The position numbers were made by a program, and so were the translations under genes. Positions 1 through 6,963 of a DNA stretch of 64,000 nucleotides are shown here, piece after piece. This DNA comes from JAWLHA01 sp041690535 (GTDB lineage: Bacteria > Pseudomonadota > Gammaproteobacteria > Thiohalomonadales > Thiohalomonadaceae). The stretch covers positions 19,503 to 83,502 of the forward strand of contig JAWLHA010000011.1 of the NCBI GenBank assembly GCA_041690535.1, read 5' to 3'. How positions within the stretch are numbered: position 1 is the stretch's first letter; every line of letters begins with the position of its first letter. The notes below the pieces were generated by a model, which had not been told where the DNA came from, did not search any database, and saw only the letters and a program-made list of their open reading frames with translations.

Positions 1-200
1 CGACAATCAGGAAAGCGTATGTTCTGCCCCACACAGAGTCGCTGCTGTTTTTCGCTCTGTTTGCAGTCCGCAACCTTGTGGCCATTTCTGCATTGGAGAA
101 TTATTCGGTCACGACGGTCTTGTTTCCCGCCGTGACCGCCGCTGCCTGTGCAATGCTCATTGCGATGGTGGCTCACCGCAGGCGAGTGGTTTCCGCTTGA
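1..200 (+). CDS. C-terminal part of a membrane protein (5' end outside window)
   Basis: An open frame enters from the left edge (first full codon at base 3) and ends at TGA 198-200, giving the last 65 residues of a protein. The visible part has two hydrophobic stretches, roughly residues 14-32 and 37-58, followed by a basic tail (HRRR), as expected for a polytopic inner-membrane protein ending in the cytoplasm. No conserved motif is visible, so no family is assigned. A short inverted repeat, GCCCC-gaaa-GGGGC, follows the stop at about 201-215 and may be a weak terminator, but it has no T-run. Confidence 0.55.
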   Translation, partial: TIRKAYVLPHTESLLFFALFAVRNLVAISALENYSVTTVLFPAVTAAACAMLIAMVAHRRRVVSA

Positions 201-269
201 GCCCCGAAAGGGGCCGCTATGGCGCCCCCTTCGGAATCGTTGACCCCGCACCCACCATGACGTGGCGGA

Positions 270-818
270 TCAGCGCTCGTACAGGGCCTCCAGTTCCGCA
301 ACCCCAAGTTTGTGCGCATTGAGCATGAAGCCAACCAGTGCGGCGGAGCTGTCCGGCGAGAGCTCCAGTCGCTCCACATCAAGGGCAAAGAGTTTGAACT
401 GGTAGCGGTGCGGGCCGTGCCCTTCCGGCGGGCAGGCGCCGCCGAAGCCGTAGCTGCCGTAGTCCGTGCGACTCTGGACACTGCCGGCGGGTGCAAGGTC
501 CGCGGCCGGACCACCGGCGCCGGCAGGGAGTTCGCGGGTCGTGGCCGGAATGTTGAAGATCACCCAGTGCCACCAGCCGCTGCCGGTGGGGGCATCGGGG
601 TCATAGGTGGTCAGCGCGAAACTCTTGGTCCCCTCGGGGGCGTCGCGCCAGGCCAGGTGGGGGGAGGTGTTGCCGCCGTTGCAGCCGAAGCCCTGAAACT
701 CCTGGGCCTTGGGCATGGGTTGCCCCGGGCGGATATCGTGGCTGGTGAGCTCGAAGCCGTGCAGGGCCGGGGAGGCCGAGAGGGCCGCGATCAGGGCAAG
801 GGCGGTGGAACGATTCAT
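270..818 (-). CDS. YbhB/YbcL family phosphatidylethanolamine-binding-like protein, exported
   Basis: The 182-residue product starts with a signal peptide (basic MNR, hydrophobic core, A-L-H-G near residue 21), so it is probably periplasmic. The mature part shows the bacterial Raf-kinase-inhibitor-like/PEBP signature: G-F-G-C-N-G-G-N-x-S-P near residue 45, DPDAP near 73, WHWVIFNIP near 84, and a GPHRYQFKLFAL block near 135. The family folds around a small anion or ligand pocket, but physiological ligands in bacteria are mostly unknown. It lies 64 bases downstream of an AraC-type regulator on the same strand, so co-transcription is possible. Confidence 0.85.
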   Translation of the reverse strand: MNRSTALALIAALSASPALHGFELTSHDIRPGQPMPKAQEFQGFGCNGGNTSPHLAWRDAPEGTKSFALTTYDPDAPTGSGWWHWVIFNIPATTRELPAGAGGPAADLAPAGSVQSRTDYGSYGFGGACPPEGHGPHRYQFKLFALDVERLELSPDSSAALVGFMLNAHKLGVAELEALYER

Positions 819-882
819 CTTGTTTTCTCCATTGGGTCGATGTCCGCTCGATCCTAAGTCGGGAGGGCCGCACCGGTTCGCC

Positions 883-1764
883 TCAACCGCTCACCTGTTC
901 GCCGCTGCCGCTCGCGCGGGTTTTTTTCAGTTCCGTGGGGGTGAGGCCGAAGCGGCGCTTGAAACGCTCGCTGAAGCGGGATTGGGAGCGATAGCCCACG
1001 GCGTCGGCCACCTGGCCGATCGGCCAGCAGGTCTCCTGCAACAGCGCGAGCCCGGCCACGAGACGTGTCTCCTCCAGCACTGCGCGCAATCCGCTTCCCT
1101 CCTCCTGCAGCCGGCGGCGCAGGGTCGACTCTCCAATGCCGAGTCGGCGACATACCATCGGGGCATCCCAATCGCGTGCGGGATCGAGCGCCAGCAGTTG
1201 GGCGACCCGCTCGCGCCAGGGCGCTTGGCGGTCGAGCAGCAGGTTGCCGGCAATTCCCGCGCGGGCGAGCAGGAGCAGCATTTCCACCTGTCGGTGTCGC
1301 GCAATAGCGGGGTCGAGGTCGTGATGGATACACCACTCGACCCACTGGCCCATCGCAACCACCAGTTCCGCTGGTGCCGGCGCGCACCACAGTGGTTGCA
1401 TATCGGTCGGCACCTCGTGGCCATAGCTGCGCCGAAACAGATCCCGGCTCGCGTCCGGGAAGCCCACGGCGAGGCCGAGGTAGTGCTGGCTGTCGGCATC
1501 GGGGTAGTTACCGACCTCCACCTCGCACCCGCCGGGCAAGAGCAGCAGTTGGCCCGGCAACACCTCGACCTTCCGTTCACCCAGCGCGATGATCTTGCGG
1601 CCGGTGGTGACCAGAACCAGAAGCGGTTGCTGAATGGGGACGTTGTGGAGACTCTGGGGCTCGCGGCTGTGAAATACGCCGATCCCGCCGAGCGGTGCCC
1701 GCGTCGGGTCCTCTGTGAGGTGGTTTAGAACGTTGTCGCGCAAGTGTCGAAGAGACAGGGTCAT
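883..1764 (-). CDS. AraC family transcriptional regulator
   Basis: The 293-residue protein has an N-terminal cupin-like effector region (about 1-190; it contains a V-L-P-G-Q-L-L-L-L-P-G turn typical of the AraC N-terminal arm domain) and a C-terminal double helix-turn-helix. The second HTH is clear: QVADAVGYRSQSRFSERFKR followed by F-G-L-T-P-T-E-L-K near the end, the AraC/XylS signature. The ligand cannot be told. The PEBP-like gene follows on the same strand after 64 bases and may be its target. The 279-base gap to the next gene on the other strand would hold its promoter. Confidence 0.88.
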   Translation of the reverse strand: MTLSLRHLRDNVLNHLTEDPTRAPLGGIGVFHSREPQSLHNVPIQQPLLVLVTTGRKIIALGERKVEVLPGQLLLLPGGCEVEVGNYPDADSQHYLGLAVGFPDASRDLFRRSYGHEVPTDMQPLWCAPAPAELVVAMGQWVEWCIHHDLDPAIARHRQVEMLLLLARAGIAGNLLLDRQAPWRERVAQLLALDPARDWDAPMVCRRLGIGESTLRRRLQEEGSGLRAVLEETRLVAGLALLQETCWPIGQVADAVGYRSQSRFSERFKRRFGLTPTELKKTRASGSGEQVSG

Positions 1765-2043
1765 GAACTTCTCCGAGGGATGGGGGTGGGTGAGGGGCCC
1801 CCACGCAGGGCGGACGCTTCAATGGCGCTGGTGCTATGGACTCTGTGGTCCCCGCAACGGGGCTCCGTCGCGTCGCCAGTCGCCCCCGTGTCCGGACAAT
1901 CCGCGCTCAAAGCCTAATCTCCCGGGCGATCTGTTTGCAAGAGTTGCCGCGCCGGCGCGCAGCTTACCGACGCCCTCCCGCGCCGTTTGTCAGTCCTTGC
2001 CCCCCCTTGCGTCCGCCCCGTCCATCCTGCATCTTGTCGGGCC

Positions 2044-3228
2044 ATGACCGTCCAAACGAACAAGCACATCCATGCCGCCGTGGAGCGGCTCATCGCCAGC
2101 CAGGGGGAGTATCGGCCGCTGGAGCTTCTCCTGGCGCTGGGGCGTTTGTCCTATACCCATTATGACGCGTGGCGCGCCGGCGGGATGGGGTGGCTGGAGG
2201 AGGGGTTGGTCGGCCTGCCGGGACGCAATATCCAGATCCTTCGTGCCGCCGCCGAGTGGGCCGAAATGCTGGGTCTTACCCCTCGTGAGGAGGCCTATTG
2301 CACTGGAAGCGGCACCGTCCGCGAGCTTCGTCTGTTCCGGGACCCGGCCATCGATCGCCTTGCGCGCACCCACTACCATCGGCAGAACTGTGCACCCCAA
2401 CTGGACCTGTTTTTCGATAGCGGCGTCACGGGGGCGCTGAACGATTTGTGCGCGGCCCTGGTGGCTCGGGACGAGGGAGAGGCTGAGCGCCAGCTGTCGT
2501 TGCTGAGCGAGGCCGATCCCGGGCATCGTCTGCTCGTTGCCGCCGAGACCCTGGTGGACGCCCTCGGCCACTTGGGACGGCCGGTGGACGATCCCGCCGA
2601 AGAACTGGCCGCCACGGAGGGCCGGCTGGTGTCCCGGGCCGAAGAGTTGCTGGGGTCCCGTGCGCGCGATTATCTCGCCCCGTTCTGGGGTCGGCTCGCG
2701 GCGGCTCTTCCGCCCGAGCGGTTCGATCCCGCTCAGGAGCGTCTCCATCCCAGCTGGATCGCGGCTCAATACATGGACTGGGCCGCGGTTGCCGCCGCGG
2801 TGGAGGCCGTGCCGGACTACTCCCGCCAACCCATTCTCCTGGCGCGTTTGGCAGAGGCCCGACTCCTTTCCGGGGATCACGCCCCAGGGCTTGCTGCGGC
2901 CTGCCGGCTCTGCTGGTGCGCACCCGACCAGGCCGAAGCCTGGATTGACCATACCGTCGACGACACGCTGGCCAACGCCTGGGAGCGCTTTTGGGACTTG
3001 GAGGCGGACCTCTCGATGGCGTGGTTTCCGGCCTGGCTGCTGATCGCGGAGCCCGGTCTCGGTCATCATCTGCCCGAACGGTTGGGCGAAGAGCATGGGG
3101 ACCCCGGGCGAGCCTTCGCCGTGGTCCATCGGCTGCAGCGGCAAGGCGATTCCATGGAGTTGCGCGCGGCGCTCAAGGCGCTCAGCGGAGTGCTGTTCCA
3201 GGCCTGGCTGGTCCACTCATCGCGCTGA
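2044..3228 (+). CDS. Conserved protein of unknown function (394 aa)
   Basis: I do not recognise a family. The product is rich in Ala, Leu and Glu, with no signal peptide or membrane segment, and appears mostly helical. A run of paired helices in the C-terminal half (for example around residues 245-290, LARLAEARLLSGDHAPGLAA) resembles TPR-like helical hairpins. The ATG at 2044 is preferred over a GTG at 1987, because the upstream extension is low-complexity and Pro/Cys-rich. It lies 30 bases upstream of another unknown gene on the same strand, so the two may be co-transcribed. Confidence 0.6.
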   Translation: MTVQTNKHIHAAVERLIASQGEYRPLELLLALGRLSYTHYDAWRAGGMGWLEEGLVGLPGRNIQILRAAAEWAEMLGLTPREEAYCTGSGTVRELRLFRDPAIDRLARTHYHRQNCAPQLDLFFDSGVTGALNDLCAALVARDEGEAERQLSLLSEADPGHRLLVAAETLVDALGHLGRPVDDPAEELAATEGRLVSRAEELLGSRARDYLAPFWGRLAAALPPERFDPAQERLHPSWIAAQYMDWAAVAAAVEAVPDYSRQPILLARLAEARLLSGDHAPGLAAACRLCWCAPDQAEAWIDHTVDDTLANAWERFWDLEADLSMAWFPAWLLIAEPGLGHHLPERLGEEHGDPGRAFAVVHRLQRQGDSMELRAALKALSGVLFQAWLVHSSR

Positions 3229-3258
3229 ACCGGGGAGGATCAAGGGGATGGGTCACTG

Positions 3259-3807
3259 GTGTCGGACTGTGAGCGGGTACTTCCCAACGAGCGATTTTCG
3301 CGGAAGGGGCGCCGGATGCACATCTGTCGGGCGTGTCAAAAGCTGCCCCGGGCGGAACGGGACCGGATCGACCAGGAGCGCGAACTGCACGATTACCTCC
3401 AGCAGTCGCATATCTCGCCCAAGAACATGAAGCGGCTGGAGGTGTTGGCCGGCGGGCCCGATCCGCAGAACGCCAAGATGGCCGCGGTGCTGTTGGAGGT
3501 GGCCCGGGTCAAGCCCCACACGCGCAAGCGCTATCGGTTCCTGGCCCGGGAACACCCCGCCCTCTTGCGCCGCCTGTTGGAAGTTCAGGGCCTTTATGTT
3601 GACGGTCCATGGGAGGGTGATCCGGAATTCGACCCCTGGAACGATGACGAATCGGTTGCGCTTGGGGCTTTCGACTACGAATTTGGCTTCAACGAAGTGC
3701 ATCCATCGGCAGGTACGCCGGGACCCGGTGCGCCCATGGCGCCGGAAGATATCGCCGATCAGCTGCGCTTTTTCGAGCGGTGGTCGCCGGTGTGGGAGCG
3801 CGGTTAG
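3259..3807 (+). CDS. Unknown protein with an N-terminal cysteine cluster
   Basis: This 182-residue protein begins at a GTG 30 bases after the preceding gene. Residues 4-26 hold C-x(19)-C-x2-C, with Arg/Lys between, which looks like a small zinc-binding knuckle (one more ligand, perhaps His21, would complete it). The middle (residues 30-100) is basic and helical, with KPHTRKRYRFLAREHP. The C-terminal part is acidic (D-P-W-N-D-D-E). This layout suggests a nucleic-acid or protein adaptor, but that is inference only. No close family is recognised. Confidence 0.55.
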   Translation: MSDCERVLPNERFSRKGRRMHICRACQKLPRAERDRIDQERELHDYLQQSHISPKNMKRLEVLAGGPDPQNAKMAAVLLEVARVKPHTRKRYRFLAREHPALLRRLLEVQGLYVDGPWEGDPEFDPWNDDESVALGAFDYEFGFNEVHPSAGTPGPGAPMAPEDIADQLRFFERWSPVWERG

Positions 3808-3923
3808 CCCGCGTTACTCACCACCCTCCTGCTGCGGACACCGATCCGCTCGCTGTGACGGGGCGCTGTTCGACGCCGTCGCGACCGCGGTAAGAAGCCG
3901 AGTTAGAGAAACGCTGATTTATG

Positions 3924-3968
3924 CTCTCGCCAAGACGCAAAGCACGCCAAGGACTTAATAGTTGTCGC
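3924..3968 (+). repeat. 45-bp perfect inverted repeat, left arm
   Basis: The sequence CTCTCGCCAAGACGCAAAGC and the following 25 bases recur as an exact reverse complement at 6797-6841. The two arms bracket the SEC-C/coiled-coil gene at 4370-6433. Confidence 0.9.
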
Positions 3969-3992
3969 CCGATTCCTTAGCGATCTTGGCGC

Positions 3993-4125
3993 CTTGGCGA
4001 GAGAATACATCTCTCGGACCGCAAGTTCTGCGGCTCACCCGATCTTTTCAGCGTCTCCTTGGCCCGACATGCGCGCCCTATCCGCCCCGGCGTGGGCTAT
4101 GGGCTGCCTTACCTTCCGATTCCGC
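3993..4125 (+). repeat. 133-bp direct repeat, copy A
   Basis: From CTTGGCGAGAGAAT to CCGATTCCGC this block is repeated in the same orientation at 6831-6963 with about six mismatches (about 95% identity). Copy B encodes the C-terminal tail of the helicase gene. Confidence 0.9.
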
Positions 4126-4369
4126 ATATGACCGCGCCAAACATCTTGCGGCGGCGCGGCGCGTTGCAAGTGCCGAGCAGAAGGCCGCCCTGCGGCACCT
4201 GCCGGCGGGAAAGGGCGGGCGGTGAACGCTATGGCGTTGATGGAGATGCACCGCCAGCATCCCCCGTGGCGGGCACGGCGAAAAAGCGGGGTTATAGAGC
4301 GGGCGCCCTGACCCACGCCGTGCCCCAGCATAAAAACCTCCGCCGGCGACGGAACGGGGCTGATGCGGC

Positions 4370-6433
4370 TCACCCGCGCCGCTTGATCCAGGCCTCCAGT
4401 CCCTGGCGGGGAATGACGTCGAGCACCTGCAGGCTTTCCCCGGGCAGCCAATGGACGAGGAGCCGGTAGTCGCGTCCGATGCGGATGCGGTAGTGTCCCG
4501 GCAGACGCTCGATGGCCCGGGTCTCTCTCCACACGGTGGGGTCGTGGGCGGCGAAGCGGCCCGCCGCGAGAATGGTCTTTGCGGCATGGGCCGGCGGCAG
4601 GGTGGCGCAACGGCTGCGGAACTCGTTGCTGTATTCTGGCACCAGAGGCCGGCCCGATGGTTCGACGGTGGCCAGTTCCCGATCCGGTTCGTCCGTCGCA
4701 GCTTCGGAGGCGGTCAACGCGTCCAGCTTTCGGCGCGCCTCGGCCAGCGCCTTGCGCAGGGCACTGCGCTGGGCCTGCTGCTGGCCGATCTCCGCCTTGA
4801 GATTCTGCAACTGGTTGCGCAGGCGCAGAAGCTGTTCCCCCTTCTCGCTCTCCCCGCCGCTGTCGGCCGCGGGAGGAGCATTGGCTGCCGGCCCGGAGCC
4901 GCTCGCCCGGGACCGCCTCAACTCCGCTTCCGCCTCCTGGACCCGCTCCGCCATCTCCTGCAGGGTCCGCTGCTTCTCATCGAGGGCGGTTCGCGTCGCC
5001 TCCAGCTGCTTGGCGAGCCGAAGGGTCGCTTCATCTTCTTTGCGTTCCCGCTCCAGTGCGCGATGCCGTTCATCGGTCCACTGGAACAGCGCCTCGGCCG
5101 GGTCGTCCCATTGAGGCCGATCCAGATCGAGCCGCAGTTCGCGGATCCGGTCCAGCAGCATTTCGTTGTCGAACGCGTGTTCGGGCCGGCTGGCGATGGC
5201 CGCCCGCGCCAGGACGACGGCGAGGGCGGGGTAGTGGGGGGCGCATTGATGGGCGAGGCGTACCAAGGGCTCGTCGTAGCGGGTCTCCTCGTTCTCGATG
5301 GCACACACCGACAACCGGCAGGCCTGCTCGAGCGAAGCGAAGTGTTCCGGGTGCTCCAGCAGTTCGAACAGGAAAAGAATGGACTCGGGGTGGTACCAGC
5401 AGTCGTCGCCGCAATGATCGCGGATACGGCGGGCCAGCTCCAGGTCGCCCGCCTCCAAGACCCACTCGATCAGGTCCTCGAAGTGACCGGGGTCAAACTC
5501 CTGTTCATCTGGCCGCGCCTCCAACTCCAGCAGCATGTCGAAGGCCAGCTGGCGCAGCCCGAAAGCGAGGGCGCGGCGGTAGGCGGCATAAAGCTGATTC
5601 GGGCCCAATTCGCCCGGATCGAGTGTTTTCAGTTCGTGGGCGCGCATCGCCTCGATGATAGTCGGCTCATCGATCAGGCCCGGATGCGCCTTCAGCTCGC
5701 TGCGGGTGGCGCCCGCATAGGCCGAGGCGTCCCGGAGCAAGGCCTGGTCCTCGGCATGACAGCATTTCTTGTACTTGAGGCCGCTGCCGCAGTGGCAGGG
5801 TTCGTTGCGCCCGAGTTTGGGGATCGGCCGCCGGATGGTGTAGTCGCCGCCGACGACCCTCGGCGGCGGGCGCTCCGGCAGCAGCACTGTCAGTGATATC
5901 TCGAGTAACAGGTACGGCGGCTTCTCTCCGGTAGTGGCAAACTGTTCCAGGTAGCGCTCCATGTCTGCCCGCATAAGTTCCGACAGGCGCGGCAACCCGA
6001 TAAAGCCCAGTTTGCGGAGCGCCTTGAGGGCCGTCGCCGGGTCCAGCTCGTATTCCATGGACAGCTCGGCGGCGAAGCAGGCGGCATAGACGCGTTGATC
6101 GTCAGACAGCGTCTCGTCATTTGCAGCGGTGAGCAGCGCGGGTACGGCCGCCTCGCCGGTCAGAGCCAGACAGGGTGCGGTATCGACGGCCCGTTCACAT
6201 ACGCTCAAGCAACGCGCCAGGACGGCGCCGTCCAGCCGCACGCGGTTGTAGGCGGCCACCTGCAGCAGCCGGCTTAGCGCCTGCGTCTCGCCGCTTTCCG
6301 CCAGATCGAGGAGTTGGCGCTCGATCGCCTCGGCGGCATGCTCTTCGAACTGTCGCGCAAGGGCGCGAATATCGGCCATGCAGGCGCGGGCCGTGTGCAG
6401 CGAGATCGGTGCCTGTTGCAGCTGTTCGTTCAT
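4370..6433 (-). CDS. SEC-C motif protein with central coiled coil and RelE-like C-terminus
   Basis: The 687-residue protein has four visible parts. Residues 1-200 are helical without a known motif. Residues 209-226 are a SEC-C zinc-binding motif (R-N-E-P-C-H-C-G-S-G...KKCCH, ligands C213, C215, C224, C225). Residues about 455-590 are charged heptad-like sequence, likely coiled coil, interrupted by a Pro/Ala/Ser-rich linker. Residues about 610-687 look like a ParE/RelE fold (GHYRIRIGRDYRLLVHWL, then V-L-D-V-I and a final helix). SEC-C motifs bind zinc and often mediate protein contacts; the RelE-like part could be a toxin or a degenerate interaction domain. It is bracketed by 45-bp inverted and 133-bp direct repeats. 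Function unknown. Confidence 0.7.
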   Translation of the reverse strand: MNEQLQQAPISLHTARACMADIRALARQFEEHAAEAIERQLLDLAESGETQALSRLLQVAAYNRVRLDGAVLARCLSVCERAVDTAPCLALTGEAAVPALLTAANDETLSDDQRVYAACFAAELSMEYELDPATALKALRKLGFIGLPRLSELMRADMERYLEQFATTGEKPPYLLLEISLTVLLPERPPPRVVGGDYTIRRPIPKLGRNEPCHCGSGLKYKKCCHAEDQALLRDASAYAGATRSELKAHPGLIDEPTIIEAMRAHELKTLDPGELGPNQLYAAYRRALAFGLRQLAFDMLLELEARPDEQEFDPGHFEDLIEWVLEAGDLELARRIRDHCGDDCWYHPESILFLFELLEHPEHFASLEQACRLSVCAIENEETRYDEPLVRLAHQCAPHYPALAVVLARAAIASRPEHAFDNEMLLDRIRELRLDLDRPQWDDPAEALFQWTDERHRALERERKEDEATLRLAKQLEATRTALDEKQRTLQEMAERVQEAEAELRRSRASGSGPAANAPPAADSGGESEKGEQLLRLRNQLQNLKAEIGQQQAQRSALRKALAEARRKLDALTASEAATDEPDRELATVEPSGRPLVPEYSNEFRSRCATLPPAHAAKTILAAGRFAAHDPTVWRETRAIERLPGHYRIRIGRDYRLLVHWLPGESLQVLDVIPRQGLEAWIKRRG

Positions 6434-6640
6434 GTCTCGGCGGCATCGTGAGGGTCGGCTATTGTGCGGGATCCGGGCGGGCAGTAGTAGCCCTGACAGG
6501 GTCGGTCGTTCGGCTGTCGGACCCGCGAGAGTCTCTGAGCTCGCTCCATTCTTTGCGCACCCTGCGAAATCTGACCCTGGCCATGACCAAGGTCGATCGA
6601 GCCGAAGAGCGCGCCTCTGCCTTTCAGGATTAGGGTATGC
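6434..6640. other. Gap without recognisable gene
   Basis: I see no gene, promoter or repeat with confidence here. It lies between the SEC-C gene start and a transposase remnant. Confidence 0.3.
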
Positions 6641-6760
6641 CAGTCGGTCGGGACGGACCGTTTCCGCGAGCAGATCGAAGCAAAGTACGGGTTGGTGCTC
6701 GGGCGGATGGGACGTGGTCGCCCGCGGAAGGAAGCGTTAGCGTCCCTGGTCAAAGAATAA
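6641..6760 (+). pseudogene. Remnant of a REP-associated tyrosine transposase (C-terminal end)
   Basis: A frame ending at TAA 6758-6760 reads V-G-T-D-R-F-R-E-Q-I-E-A-K-Y-G and then G-R-G-R-P-R-K-E. A D-R-F-x-x-Q-I-E helix followed by a G-R-P-R-K tail is typical of the extreme C-terminus of REP-associated (IS200/Y1-like) transposases. The catalytic HUH domain and tyrosine are absent, so only the last ~35 codons survive. It sits just left of the repeat block at 6797-6963, consistent with past REP-type activity here. Confidence 0.5.
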
Positions 6761-6796
6761 TCCCTCCGTCCCCTTTTCGCTTTTCCCAGGAATCGA

Positions 6797-6841
6797 GCGA
6801 CAACTATTAAGTCCTTGGCGTGCTTTGCGTCTTGGCGAGAG
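6797..6841 (-). repeat. 45-bp perfect inverted repeat, right arm
   Basis: This is the exact reverse complement of 3924-3968, with no mismatch. It runs directly into direct-repeat copy B, sharing the CTTGGCGAGAG segment. Confidence 0.9.
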
Positions 6842-6963
6842 AAGATATCTCTCGGACCGCAAGTTCTGCGGCTCGCCCGATCTTTTCAGCGTCTCCTCAG
6901 CCCGACATGCGCGCCCTATCCGCCCCGGCGTGGGCTATGGGCTGCCTTACCTTCCGATTCCGC
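6831..6963 (+). repeat. 133-bp direct repeat, copy B
   Basis: About 95% identical to 3993-4125 in the same orientation. On the minus strand it supplies the last ~16 codons and stop of the helicase gene (tail ESEGKAAHSPRRGG). Confidence 0.9.

Larger units (their letters stand above)
3808..4369. other. Gene-free gap holding two repeat modules
   Basis: No convincing gene is seen in these 562 bases. They contain one arm of a perfect 45-bp inverted repeat (3924-3968) and one copy of a 133-bp direct repeat (3993-4125); the partner copies lie beyond the next gene at 6797-6841 and 6831-6963. The ends CTCTCGCCAAG at 3924 and CTTGGCGAGAG at 3993 form a hairpin within this copy. Bases 4126-4369 hold nothing I can identify. 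Confidence 0.5.
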
